This document shows positions 51,891-60,533 of a stretch of 64,000 nt of DNA, in pieces. Position numbers and translations under genes: made by a program. The DNA comes from Lutimaribacter salitolerans (GTDB lineage: Bacteria > Pseudomonadota > Alphaproteobacteria > Rhodobacterales > Rhodobacteraceae): contig NZ_JBHUDD010000053.1 in the NCBI RefSeq assembly GCF_042677865.1, positions 1 to 64,000 on the forward strand, written 5' to 3'. The stretch's first letter is position 1, and each line of letters starts with the position of its first letter. Under the pieces are notes generated by a model that saw nothing but the letters and a program-made list of their open reading frames with translations, did not search any database and was not told where the DNA came from.

Positions 51891-52858
51891 CCACGGCCCC
51901 CTTTCAGACGCTCGATCAGGCCAAGGATGCCGCCCTTGGTGAACAGCACCACCAGCAGCAGGATGATCCCCAGCCCAAGCTGCCAGTGCTCGGTCCAGTC
52001 GGCCAGATAGAATTCAAGGATCATGAAGGCCGCCGCGCCAAGGATAGGCCCAAAGAAGGTGCCAAGCCCGCCCAGGATCACCATGATGATCAGTTCGCCC
52101 GACTTGGTCCAGTGCATCATGTCGGGGCTGGCAAACCGCAGGAAGTTCGCCATCAGCGCCCCGGCCAGCCCCGCGCCCATGCCCGCCAGCACAAAGGCGT
52201 AAAGCTTGTAGCGATAGGTGGCGATGCCCATCGCCTCCATCCGGCGTTCGTTCTGGCGGATGCCTTTCAGGATCTGGCCGAAGGATGAATGGATGACCCG
52301 CCACATCAGTGCAAAATAGATCACCGCCACGGCAAGGATCACGTAATAGACCGTCAGCTTGTCGCGCATGTTCAGGCCCGGCAGCGTGTTGGCACGGCGC
52401 ATGATGATGCCGTCCTCGCCGCCATAGGTGGTCAGCGACACAAACAGGAAAAAGATCATCTGCGCAAAGGCCAGCGTGATCATGATGAACTGCACGCCGC
52501 CGGTGCGCAGCGAAAGCGCGCCGATCAAAAGCGCGGCAAAGCCCGCGATCAGCATCGCCACCGGCAGGGTGATCAGCAACTGGGTAGAGCCGGGAAAGAC
52601 GCCGAATATGGCGACTTCGCTGGCCGCGTGATGCGACAGGATGCCCACGGCATAGGCGCCCACCCCGAAGAACGCCGCATGGCCGAACGACACCATGCCG
52701 CCAAAGCCAAGGATCAGGTTCAGGCTGGCCGCTGCCATCGCATAGATCAGGATGCGCGCCGACAGGGTCTGCAAGGCGTTCTTGCCAAAGATATCGGCAA
52801 ACAGCGGCATCGCGGCGAAGATCGCGATCAGCACGATGGGCAGGATCAGTTTGCGCAT
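51887..52858 (-). CDS. livM: Branched-chain-type ABC transporter permease LivM
   Basis: The 323-residue membrane protein has about nine helices and the LivM text LNLILGFGGMVSFGHAAFFG and GIRQNERRMEAMGIATYRYK, the cytoplasmic loop that contacts the ATPase. It lies four bases after livH in the operon. Confidence 0.94.
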   Translation of the reverse strand: MRKLILPIVLIAIFAAMPLFADIFGKNALQTLSARILIYAMAAASLNLILGFGGMVSFGHAAFFGVGAYAVGILSHHAASEVAIFGVFPGSTQLLITLPVAMLIAGFAALLIGALSLRTGGVQFIMITLAFAQMIFFLFVSLTTYGGEDGIIMRRANTLPGLNMRDKLTVYYVILAVAVIYFALMWRVIHSSFGQILKGIRQNERRMEAMGIATYRYKLYAFVLAGMGAGLAGALMANFLRFASPDMMHWTKSGELIIMVILGGLGTFFGPILGAAAFMILEFYLADWTEHWQLGLGIILLLVVLFTKGGILGLIERLKGGRG

Positions 52859-52862
52859 GATC

Positions 52863-53777
52863 TCAGGCCCCCGCCGCGAACAGGCCCTTGGGCCGGATCA
52901 GAAGAACAATCGCCATCAGCAGGAAAATCCCCATCGACGACACCGATGACCCGATGGCGTCGGCCTCGGACGGGGCCATGAACCCGCGCAGGATGGTGGG
53001 CAGATAGGCGCGCAGCATCGTGTCCACGACACCCAGACCGATGCCCGCCACGAACGCCCCCTTGATCGACCCGACACCGCCGATCACCACGACGACGAAG
53101 GTGGCCAGCAGGATTTCCTCGCCCATGCCGACCTGCACCGCCAGGATCGGCCCGGTCATGTAGCCGGCCAGCCCGGCCAGCAGCGCGCCAAGGCCAAACA
53201 CGATGGTATAGAGCAGCCGCACATCCACCCCCAGCGCGCGCACCATGTCGCGGTTGGTCGAACCCGCCCGCACCAGCATGCCGACGCGGGTGCGGTTGAT
53301 CAGGAAGTACAGACCCACGGCCACCAGCAGACCCGTGGCGATGATCAGCAGCCGGTAGGGTGGATAGAACAGCCCCGGCAGCAGCTCGATCGACCCCGAC
53401 AGCCCGGCAGGCAGCGGGGTAAAGATCGGCTGGCGACCAAAGGTCAGCACGATCATCTGGTTGAAGATCAGGATCAGCGCGAATGTCGCCAGAACCTGAT
53501 CCAGATGGTCGCGGGCATATAGTTTTCGCACCACCGTGGTTTCAATCAGGAATCCGAACAGCCCCGCGATGACCAGCGCGGCGGGCAAGCCGATCCAGAA
53601 ACTGCCGGTCTGCGTGGCGACCCAAGTGCCGCCGAACGCCCCTATCATGTAAAGCGAGCCATGGGCCAGGTTGATAACCCCCATGATACCAAAGATCAGG
53701 GTCAGACCGGCGGCCAGAAGAAACAGCATGACACCGTATTGCAGCCCGTTCAGAAGCTGCTCGAGGAACAGGATCAT
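52863..53777 (-). CDS. livH: Branched-chain-type ABC transporter permease LivH
   Basis: The 304-residue membrane protein has about eight helices and LivH marks: LLNGLQYGVMLFLLAAGLTL, GVINLAHGSLYMIGAFGG and VRALGVDVRLLYTIVFGLGA. It follows the binding-protein gene after 70 bp with a hairpin. Confidence 0.94.
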   Translation of the reverse strand: MILFLEQLLNGLQYGVMLFLLAAGLTLIFGIMGVINLAHGSLYMIGAFGGTWVATQTGSFWIGLPAALVIAGLFGFLIETTVVRKLYARDHLDQVLATFALILIFNQMIVLTFGRQPIFTPLPAGLSGSIELLPGLFYPPYRLLIIATGLLVAVGLYFLINRTRVGMLVRAGSTNRDMVRALGVDVRLLYTIVFGLGALLAGLAGYMTGPILAVQVGMGEEILLATFVVVVIGGVGSIKGAFVAGIGLGVVDTMLRAYLPTILRGFMAPSEADAIGSSVSSMGIFLLMAIVLLIRPKGLFAAGA

Positions 53778-53815
53778 GCCTGCCTCCTGCCTGTTGGGAT
53801 GGGTTGAAAGCGTCA

Positions 53816-53840
53816 GGCCCCGGCGTGTGCCGCCGGGGCC
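53816..53840 (-). terminator. Hairpin between the binding-protein gene and livH
   Basis: GGCCCCGGCG (53816-53825) pairs perfectly with CGCCGGGGCC (53831-53840) around a 5-base loop. There is no T-run on the minus strand. It probably stabilises or attenuates the message so that binding protein exceeds permease. Confidence 0.55.
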
Positions 53841-53847
53841 GCGTGGC

Positions 53848-55017
53848 TTACATCTGGCACTGTTCGGCGTAGGCGTCGCCGTAGTTTTCCAGCAGGACTT
53901 CCTTGGTCACGGCGACCGGCTTGCCGTCTTCACCGGCGACGATGTCCAGCTGGTACCAGTTGTGCACCGGGTGCTGGTTGGGGCCGAACTTGAACTCGCC
54001 GCGTACCGAGTCAAAATCGGCCTTGCGCACGGCTTCGCGCAGGGCGTCGATGTCATCCACGCCGCCGGTTTCGCGCAGCGCCGAGGCGATCAGCAGCCCG
54101 GTGTCATAGCCCTGGCTGGCGTAGTAGGTGATCGGATGGTCGTATTTCTCGTCCCAGGCGGCGACAAAGGCCTTGTTCGACTCGTTGTCGAAATCGCGGT
54201 TCCAATGCGCGGTGGCGGTGATGCCGATGGCCGCGTCACCCACGGCATTCAGGACCACGGCATCGGTCGACGGCTCGGACAGAACCATGGGGATATTCCC
54301 CTGAAGACCCGCCTGGCTGTACTGCCGCAAAAAGGCGATGCCCATGCCGCCGGGGTGGAACTGGAACACCACCTCGGGGTCGGCGGCGCGGATCTGCGCC
54401 ATCTCGGCCGAGTAATCGGTCTGGCCCAGTTGGGTGAAGATCTCGCTGACTTCACCCTCGAAGGTACGCTTGAACCCTTCGACCGCGTCCTTGCCCGCCT
54501 GATAGTTGGGGGCCAGCGCCATCGCGTTGGTATAGCCCAGCTTTTTCGCAGCAGCGCCTGCTGCCTCGTGCAGGGCGTCGTTCTGCCAGCTTACGACAAA
54601 GTAATTCTCGTGGCAGCCCTCACCGGCCAGGTTCGACGGCCCGGCGTTGGGGCTGATGTAGATCGCCCCGTTTTCCACGATCTCGGGCACGGTTGCGCCG
54701 GCCACGTTGGAAAAGATGATGCCGGTCAGCAGCTTCATGCCTTCGTCGTTCATGAACTTGTCGGCGATCTGGCGGCCATTGCCGGGCTTGAGCCCGTCAT
54801 CCTCGACCACCAGCTCGACCGGCACGCCGCCCAGGCTGCCGCCTTCCATGTCGATGGCCAATTGAAGGCCGTCGCGCACGTCCTGCCCCAGATAGCCCGC
54901 AGGCCCCGACAGGGTGGTGATCACGCCGATCTTAACGGCCTCTTGCGCCACGGCCGGTGCGGCGATGGCAAAGCTGGCAAGCACACTTGCCGTTATCATC
55001 TTGGTCAGTTTCATCAT
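53848..55017 (-). CDS. Liv-type ABC transporter substrate-binding protein
   Basis: The 389-residue periplasmic protein has a signal peptide (cleavage after AVA-Q at about residue 25) and the Leu/Ile/Val-binding fold: VKIGVITTLSGPAGYLGQDV, ISPNAGPSNLAGEGCHENYF and FKFGPNQHPVHNWYQLDIV. Text with GQTDYSAEMAQIRAADPEVV resembles aromatic- or amide-binding members. Two tandem boxes lie upstream. By neighbourhood the ligand is probably an aromatic acid or N-containing aromatic compound. Confidence 0.92.
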   Translation of the reverse strand: MMKLTKMITASVLASFAIAAPAVAQEAVKIGVITTLSGPAGYLGQDVRDGLQLAIDMEGGSLGGVPVELVVEDDGLKPGNGRQIADKFMNDEGMKLLTGIIFSNVAGATVPEIVENGAIYISPNAGPSNLAGEGCHENYFVVSWQNDALHEAAGAAAKKLGYTNAMALAPNYQAGKDAVEGFKRTFEGEVSEIFTQLGQTDYSAEMAQIRAADPEVVFQFHPGGMGIAFLRQYSQAGLQGNIPMVLSEPSTDAVVLNAVGDAAIGITATAHWNRDFDNESNKAFVAAWDEKYDHPITYYASQGYDTGLLIASALRETGGVDDIDALREAVRKADFDSVRGEFKFGPNQHPVHNWYQLDIVAGEDGKPVAVTKEVLLENYGDAYAEQCQM

Positions 55018-55079
55018 TTACTCCCGGTTGGTATGGCCTTTTGCGGCCTGATTATCAGGGACGAATCCCCGTTATTTAT

Positions 55080-55123
55080 TTCAAGCCTAAAAAATCCAGC
55101 GGAAACTTCAAGCCTGAAATATC
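55080..55123 (-). promoter_or_regulatory. Two tandem near-palindromic boxes upstream of the Liv operon
   Basis: TTCAAGCCTAAAAAATC (55080-55096) and TTCAAGCCTGAAATATC (55107-55123) are direct repeats 27 bases apart start to start. The second contains TTCAAGCCTGAA, palindromic at 10 of 12 positions. Such spacing (about 2.5 turns) fits a regulator binding two sites. Confidence 0.45.
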
Positions 55124-55125
55124 TC

Positions 55126-55674
55126 TTACAGTTGCACCCAGCCTTCGGGCGGTTCCTTGCCCGGATGCATCGTGCCGCAGTTGGGACAGGTCCGCGCGTC
55201 CTCGTCGGCATAGAACGCCTGATAGATCGGCGGGAGGTCGTCGACGATAGACACCAGATCAACCTCGGCCCGGTGCACCCGCGCGTTGCACTCAAAACAA
55301 TACCATTCGATCGCATCCAGCGCGCCCTCGGGGCGTTTGGGTTCGATCACCAGCCCGACCGAGCCTTCCTGCGGGCGCTGCGGGCTGTGGCGCATATGCG
55401 CGGGCAGCAGAAACACATCGCCCTCGCGGATCGGCACGTCGTAGAAATCGCCGGTTTCCGTGTCATGCAGCTTGAGCAGCATGTCACCCTTGAGCTGGTA
55501 GAAGAACTCTTCGACCGGATCGTCGTGGTAATCGGTGCGCTTGTTCGGGCCACCGACAACCGTGACCATCATGTCGCTGTCCTCGAACACCATCTTGTTG
55601 CCAACCGGCGGCTTCAGCAGATGCTGATGCTCGTCGATCCATTTCCTGAAATTGAACGCAGCCAGACGGGCCAT
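55126..55674 (-). CDS. nbaC: 3-hydroxyanthranilate 3,4-dioxygenase
   Basis: This cupin dioxygenase opens the ring of 3-hydroxyanthranilate to 2-amino-3-carboxymuconate semialdehyde. The 182-residue product has iron ligands H50 and E56 (RTDYHDDPVEEFFYQ) and a His of LLPAHMRHSPQRP. The bacterial rubredoxin-like site is complete: C126, C129, C163 and C166. The rest of the usual route (ACMSD, 2-aminomuconate enzymes) is absent from the window, so the product's fate is open. A related aminophenol substrate is possible. Confidence 0.9.
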   Translation of the reverse strand: MARLAAFNFRKWIDEHQHLLKPPVGNKMVFEDSDMMVTVVGGPNKRTDYHDDPVEEFFYQLKGDMLLKLHDTETGDFYDVPIREGDVFLLPAHMRHSPQRPQEGSVGLVIEPKRPEGALDAIEWYCFECNARVHRAEVDLVSIVDDLPPIYQAFYADEDARTCPNCGTMHPGKEPPEGWVQL

Positions 55675-55723
55675 CGGTCATCTCCCCTTCATGATTTCAG
55701 TGTTTCACAAGTTTTCCGCCCTG

Positions 55724-56677
55724 TCACAGGGTCAGGCCACAATTTTCAAACGCCACGCGCGTGGCGGCCTTTTCGTCCTCGGTCAGGTCCAGCAGCGGCG
55801 CGCGCACATGGCCGCCCACCTGTCCCAGCAGATCCTGCCAGTATTTCTGATGCGCGTGCGGCTTTTCGGCTGGGCGCGTCGATTTCAGCGCGTGGCGCAC
55901 CGGATCAAGACTGGCCGCGACCTTGCGCGCCTCCTCCGCCTGTCCGGCAAAGGCCAGATCGGTATAGTCGCGCATCCGCCGGTCCTTGGCGGTCTGGATC
56001 AGGTAGGGCGGGGACGAGCACAGATACAGCTGCCAGTTCAGCTCCAGGATGTTGTCCAGCCATTCCTCTTCGCTGGCGGTGGACACAAGGATCTTGTCGC
56101 CCGCCAGGTCCGTCAGCCGCACGTACATGTCACGCGGGACCGAATACTTGATCGCCACCACGGTCTCGATCTCGGCCAGCCGCGCGCATAGCTCTGGCGA
56201 CATCAGATACCCGCTGTCGGGATGCGACCAAAGGGCGATGCCGATATCCACCTTTTCGGCGATGGTTTCGTAGTACCGGATCAGGGTTTCATCCTGCGCC
56301 TTGTGGAAATGCAGGATCGGCGCGTGCACCACGATGTAATCTGCGCCGCAGTCCTGCGCGTGGCGGGCCAGGTCGATCACCACATCCATGTTCTGATCCG
56401 AACAGGACATGATCGTCTGCGCCCGTCCGTTGGCCGCCTGAACCGCCAGATCAAAGTTGCGCTTGCGCTCTTCGACCGACATCGAAAAGAACTCGCCCTG
56501 CTTGCCGGCGATGAAGAACCCGTCGATCCCAAGATCGTCGATCCAGTGATCCATGTTGGCGCGAAACCCGTCCTCGTCGATCGACCCGTCGGCGCGGAAC
56601 GGCATCAGCGCGGCGGCCCAGATGCCGCGCATGGTGGCGCGGGAATGGGCCTTGGCGTCCTTGCGAGAGTATTTCAT
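55724..56677 (-). CDS. Dihydrodipicolinate-synthase-family lyase with altered active site
   Basis: The 317-residue TIM-barrel protein has the Schiff-base lysine K177 in TVVAIKYSVPRD and the family's GFFIAGKQGEFFSMSVEERK start. The catalytic tyrosine of DapA (LYNVP-type motif) is replaced: the segment reads IALWSHPDSG with W150. It is therefore not a lysine-biosynthesis DapA but a pyruvate-type aldolase or hydratase. The ATG at 56677 follows AGGAGGCG and overlaps the stop of the molybdenum hydroxylase gene. Confidence 0.85.
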   Translation of the reverse strand: MKYSRKDAKAHSRATMRGIWAAALMPFRADGSIDEDGFRANMDHWIDDLGIDGFFIAGKQGEFFSMSVEERKRNFDLAVQAANGRAQTIMSCSDQNMDVVIDLARHAQDCGADYIVVHAPILHFHKAQDETLIRYYETIAEKVDIGIALWSHPDSGYLMSPELCARLAEIETVVAIKYSVPRDMYVRLTDLAGDKILVSTASEEEWLDNILELNWQLYLCSSPPYLIQTAKDRRMRDYTDLAFAGQAEEARKVAASLDPVRHALKSTRPAEKPHAHQKYWQDLLGQVGGHVRAPLLDLTEDEKAATRVAFENCGLTL

Positions 56678-58860
56678 GTCGCCTCCTGTACTGAATTGAT
56701 CGCGCGCCACAGGGTTTCCGACGTGGAGGGCAGCGGCAGATCGGTGTCGGTGAATGGAAGGATCGCATCCTGCAACGCGTTCAGGACGGCAGGCGGAACG
56801 GCGATACACCCGGCCTCGCCCACGCCCTTTGCGCCCAGCGGGTTGGCCGCACTTGGGGTGGGCAGCTTGTGCAGCGCCACGGCACGCGGCATGTCATTCG
56901 CGCGTGGCACGGCGTAATCCATCAGGCTGCCGGTCAGAAGCTGGCCATCGCCGTCATAGGCCAAACGTTCGGACAGGACACAGCCCAGCCCCTGCGCCAG
57001 CCCGCCCCACAACTGCCCCTGAACCAGCAGCGGGTTCACCACCGTTCCGGCATCGTCGATCCAGATCAGATCCTCGACCGTCACGCGGCCGGTCTCGCGG
57101 TCAATCGCCACCTGCGCCATCGCGGCACCGCTGGCCCAGGCTTCGTGCGCGGCAGTATAGGTTTCATCGGCGGTGCGGGCCGCCTCCGGCAGGCGCGCGG
57201 CGATCTGATCCCATGACAGATGAGAGCCGTTGACACAGGCCCCGCGCGCATCGGTTTCCAGATCGTTGACGCCCAGTGCGGTGGCGATCTGCGCGCGCAG
57301 GGTGATCGCCGCCAGCCGCATCGCGCTGCCGCCAATCGCGGTGGACCGGCTGGCCAGCGCACCAATGCCGTTGTCCAGATCGGCAGTGTCACCCGACCCC
57401 ACATCGACGCAATCGGGCGAAACACCCAAGACATCGGCCACGATCTGCGCACAGGCGGTCTGCCGCCCCTGCCCCTGTGCCGAACTGCCCGTGTAGGCGA
57501 TAAACCGTCCCTGCGGGGACAGCGAAACGCGCGCGGTCTCCCACCCCTGCCCGCAGGGTTCGATGTAAAGCGACAGGCCAAGCCCCACCACTTCGCCCGC
57601 GCGGCGCCGCTGCGCCTGATCTGCGCGGCGGGTGGCATACCCGGCGCGGATTTCCAGCGCGTCCAGCAGCGCGGCATAGTCGCCAGTGTCGATCCATTCG
57701 CCCGCAACAGACGGTCCCGGCACCCGCCCGTCTCGCAGGTTGCGGCGGCGCATGTCCAGCGGGTCGATCCCGGCCTTGTGCGCCGCCTTGTCCATCAGCC
57801 GCTCGATCAGCATCGCCGCCTCGGGGCGGCCTGCGCCGCGATAGATGTTCATCGGCGCGGTGTTGGACAGCCCCGCCGCCACATCCACCGTCACCGACGG
57901 GATGGCATACGGCCCCGGCAGGATGCGCCCCGCGTTGCGCGCCGGGGCATAGGCGCTGTAGGGCGTCCAGCTGCCAAGGTCGTAAGTCATCCGCGCTGTC
58001 AGGCTGGTGATCCGCCCGTCCGCGTCAATCCCCAGCGAGCCCTGGCTTTGCGCACCCCGGCCTTGGGTGGCGGCCATGAATTCATCCGAGCGGCTGGCCG
58101 TCCATTTCACCGGGAGGTTCAGATCGCGCGCGGCAAAGGCCACCATCGCATCCTCGGGGTAGATCGACGCCTTGCCACCGAACGCGCCGCCCACGTCGGG
58201 GGCAATCACCTGCACGGCGGCACGGTCCATCCCCAGGATACGCGCCAGATCGTCCCGCCCCCGGAACGGCGTCTGGGTCGCCATCCAGACCCGCAAGCCA
58301 TCGCCCACAGGTTCGGCCAGACAGGCACGCGGCTCCATCGCAAAGGGGGCAACGCGGGCGTGATCGACGCGGGACGCGATGGTCATTGCGGGCGTATCCG
58401 CTGGACCGCCCCGCCATTGGGCGACAGGGGTTGTCGCGGTTTCGGCTTCGGTATCCTCGATCTCCAGCCAGATCACCTCGACCGCGTCGCGTGCGGCGTC
58501 ACGACTGGTGGCAACGACGGCGGCGATGGGCTGACCCACATGAGTCACCGCGCCGCGCGCCAGCACATCAAAGGGGCGCATCGGCGCGCCGGGGATCAGG
58601 GCATTGACCGCAGATTGCCCCAACTCGCCCAGATCATCGGCGGTATAGACCGCCAGCACGCCCTCGCAATCACGCGCATCCGCCGCATCCAGCGCGGTTA
58701 TGGTCCCTGAGGGGACAGTGCTGCGCAGAAACTCGACAAAGACACAGCCCTTTGGCGCGATGTCCTCGACAAACCGGCCCTGCCCGCGCAGCAGCGCCGG
58801 GTCCTCGCGCCGGGGCATGGCCTGCCCCATCCATGATGTCTGTTTGCCTGTGCCATCCAT
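56674..58860 (-). CDS. CoxL/xanthine-dehydrogenase-type molybdopterin subunit, without partner subunits
   Basis: The 728-residue protein is the molybdenum-cofactor-binding large subunit of a hydroxylase: RREDPALLRGQGRFVEDI at the start, PDVGGAFGGKASIYPEDAMV, NIYRGAGRPEAAMLIERLMD and the catalytic glutamate in LGAKGVGEAGCIAVPP. Such enzymes hydroxylate N-heterocycles, aldehydes or purines. The FeS and FAD subunits usually encoded next to it (CoxS, CoxM) are absent. The CoxL loop with the selanyl-cysteine (AYxCSFR) is not present, so it is not CO dehydrogenase. It is divergent from a LysR gene. Confidence 0.87.
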   Translation of the reverse strand: MDGTGKQTSWMGQAMPRREDPALLRGQGRFVEDIAPKGCVFVEFLRSTVPSGTITALDAADARDCEGVLAVYTADDLGELGQSAVNALIPGAPMRPFDVLARGAVTHVGQPIAAVVATSRDAARDAVEVIWLEIEDTEAETATTPVAQWRGGPADTPAMTIASRVDHARVAPFAMEPRACLAEPVGDGLRVWMATQTPFRGRDDLARILGMDRAAVQVIAPDVGGAFGGKASIYPEDAMVAFAARDLNLPVKWTASRSDEFMAATQGRGAQSQGSLGIDADGRITSLTARMTYDLGSWTPYSAYAPARNAGRILPGPYAIPSVTVDVAAGLSNTAPMNIYRGAGRPEAAMLIERLMDKAAHKAGIDPLDMRRRNLRDGRVPGPSVAGEWIDTGDYAALLDALEIRAGYATRRADQAQRRRAGEVVGLGLSLYIEPCGQGWETARVSLSPQGRFIAYTGSSAQGQGRQTACAQIVADVLGVSPDCVDVGSGDTADLDNGIGALASRSTAIGGSAMRLAAITLRAQIATALGVNDLETDARGACVNGSHLSWDQIAARLPEAARTADETYTAAHEAWASGAAMAQVAIDRETGRVTVEDLIWIDDAGTVVNPLLVQGQLWGGLAQGLGCVLSERLAYDGDGQLLTGSLMDYAVPRANDMPRAVALHKLPTPSAANPLGAKGVGEAGCIAVPPAVLNALQDAILPFTDTDLPLPSTSETLWRAINSVQEAT

Positions 58861-58881
58861 CCCACCATTAGGGCGCAGGAT

Positions 58882-58938
58882 TTTTCATATCGCAATCAGA
58901 CAGGATGATATAAATTCATAACCATTCTGATATGAAAA
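58882..58938. promoter_or_regulatory. Inverted repeat in the CoxL / LysR divergent promoter region
   Basis: TTTTCATATC (58882-58891) and GATATGAAAA (58929-58938) are perfect 10-base arms 37 bases apart. They lie in an AT-rich 82-base gap and probably bind the LysR regulator at both promoters. Confidence 0.5.
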
Positions 58939-58942
58939 GCAC

Positions 58943-59824
58943 ATGATCATCACACTGCGCCAGATCACCGCCTTTCGCACCGTGGCCGAGCTGCACAGCT
59001 TTTCGCGCGCGGCCGAGCGGCTGGGCACGTCGCAACCCGCGCTGTCGGCCGTGATCCGTGATCTGGAAACCGCCCTTGGCGCGCGGCTGTTCGACCGCAC
59101 CACCCGCCGCGTGGATCTGACCGAGGCGGGGGTAGCCTTTGCCGCCCATGCCCTGCCTGGGCTGGAGCAGATCGCCCGCGCCGTGGATCAGGTGCAGGAC
59201 ATGCGCGCGTTGCGCCAGGGGCTTGTGCGCGTGGCCGCCCCGCCGCTGCTGGCCGCCACCGCCCTGCCCCGCGTTCTGGCCGATCTGGCGCGCAGCCATC
59301 CCGGGATACAGATCAGGATCGCCGATCTGGGCACCGACGCGATCATGGCGCAAATCCGGACCGGTCAGGCCGACCTGGGCCTTGGCACCTTTCCGGCGGG
59401 CGAGGACGGGTTCGACCGTCTGCCGGTGCTGCGCGACGAGTTGATGGCCTTTGTCGCGGGCGACGATCCGGCGCAGACGCTGGACTGGACAGCACTTGCG
59501 CAGGGACCGTTTATCACCCTGACCCGCGAAAGCGGCATCCGCCTGCTGACCGAGGTGGGGTTCGAGACAGCACAAGCCCCGCTGCGCCCGGCGCATGAGG
59601 TGCATCAGATCGGCACCGCGCTGGCGCTGGTGGCCGCCGGGCTGGGCCGCGCGGTTCTCCCCGCCTATGCCCGCGCGGCGGCGGGGCAGGTGCGCGCCGT
59701 GCCCTTGACCGCGCCGGTGGTTGCCCGCGAAATCACCCTGATCACCGCACGCGACCGGGCGGCATCCCCGGCCACGCTGGCGGTGCGCGCCGCGATCCGG
59801 GGGGCGTTGCGCGCTAAAGGCTGA
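58943..59824 (+). CDS. LysR family regulator
   Basis: The 293-residue product has the LysR helix-turn-helix (SFSRAAERLGTSQPALSAVI, then RDLETALGARLFDRTTRRVD) and an effector domain with VRVAAPPLLAATALPRVLAD. It is divergent from the CoxL-type gene and overlaps the following SDR gene tail to tail by 11 bases. Its targets are probably the minus-strand operon and its own promoter. Confidence 0.92.
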   Translation: MIITLRQITAFRTVAELHSFSRAAERLGTSQPALSAVIRDLETALGARLFDRTTRRVDLTEAGVAFAAHALPGLEQIARAVDQVQDMRALRQGLVRVAAPPLLAATALPRVLADLARSHPGIQIRIADLGTDAIMAQIRTGQADLGLGTFPAGEDGFDRLPVLRDELMAFVAGDDPAQTLDWTALAQGPFITLTRESGIRLLTEVGFETAQAPLRPAHEVHQIGTALALVAAGLGRAVLPAYARAAAGQVRAVPLTAPVVAREITLITARDRAASPATLAVRAAIRGALRAKG

Positions 59825-60533
59825 TCGTGCCCACACTGGCCCCACCGCAGACATAGAGCACCTGCCCGGTGACAAAGCTGTTTTCGGGCGCACAGAAGAA
59901 CAGGAACGCGTTCGACACATCCTCGGACCGGCCAAGGCGGCCCACAGGTATCCGCGCCGCCAGTTCTGCCTCGCGCGTTGATCCCTTGGGAATGATGCCC
60001 CAGAAATTGTCGGTCTGGATCGGGCCGGGGGCCACCACGTTGACGGTGATGCCGTGCGGTGCCAGTTCCAGCGCCCAGGTGCGCGCCATGCCGATCATCC
60101 CGGCCTTTGATGCCGCATAGGCGGTGCGCGTAGGCACGCCCAGTGCCGCGCGCGAGCCGTTGAACAGCACGCGACCGAATTGCCGTTCCTTCATGCGCGG
60201 CAGCACCGCTTGCAGCAGGGTCAGGGCGGAGCCAAGGTGCAGCTGCGCCAGCCCGGTGATGTCGGCAGGTGTGGCCTGTTCCAGAAGGTTGGGCCAGATC
60301 AGCCCGGCGTTGTGGATCAGATGCGTCACGCCACGGTCGGCCAGTTGCGCGGCGGTGGCCGCCACGGCCTCGGCGTCCAGCAGATCGACTGGCAGGGTCT
60401 CGAACCGCTCATGCGTGAAATCGGGCACATTGCGCGACAGGTTGATGACGCGGTAGTCACGCTCCAGCAGGCGTTGGGCAAGATCCAGCCCGATGCCCTT
60501 GGACGCGCCGGTGATGATGGCGGTTTGGGTCAT
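59814..60533 (-). CDS. Short-chain dehydrogenase/reductase
   Basis: The 239-residue product is a classical SDR: AIITGASKGIGLDLAQRLLE, LIHNAGLIWPN, FNGSRAALGVPTRTAYAASK with the catalytic YxxxK, and VAPGPIQTD. It lies at the end of a tightly coupled operon (ligase, thiolase-like, DUF35-SDR, cyclase). A beta-hydroxyacyl or alcohol substrate is likely. Confidence 0.93.
   Translation of the reverse strand: MTQTAIITGASKGIGLDLAQRLLERDYRVINLSRNVPDFTHERFETLPVDLLDAEAVAATAAQLADRGVTHLIHNAGLIWPNLLEQATPADITGLAQLHLGSALTLLQAVLPRMKERQFGRVLFNGSRAALGVPTRTAYAASKAGMIGMARTWALELAPHGITVNVVAPGPIQTDNFWGIIPKGSTREAELAARIPVGRLGRSEDVSNAFLFFCAPENSFVTGQVLYVCGGASVGTISL

Noticed and set aside
56674..58860. Carbon monoxide dehydrogenase CoxL
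   Set aside because: The form I CoxL active-site loop with cysteine (AYRCSFR type) is absent and the small and medium subunit genes are missing.
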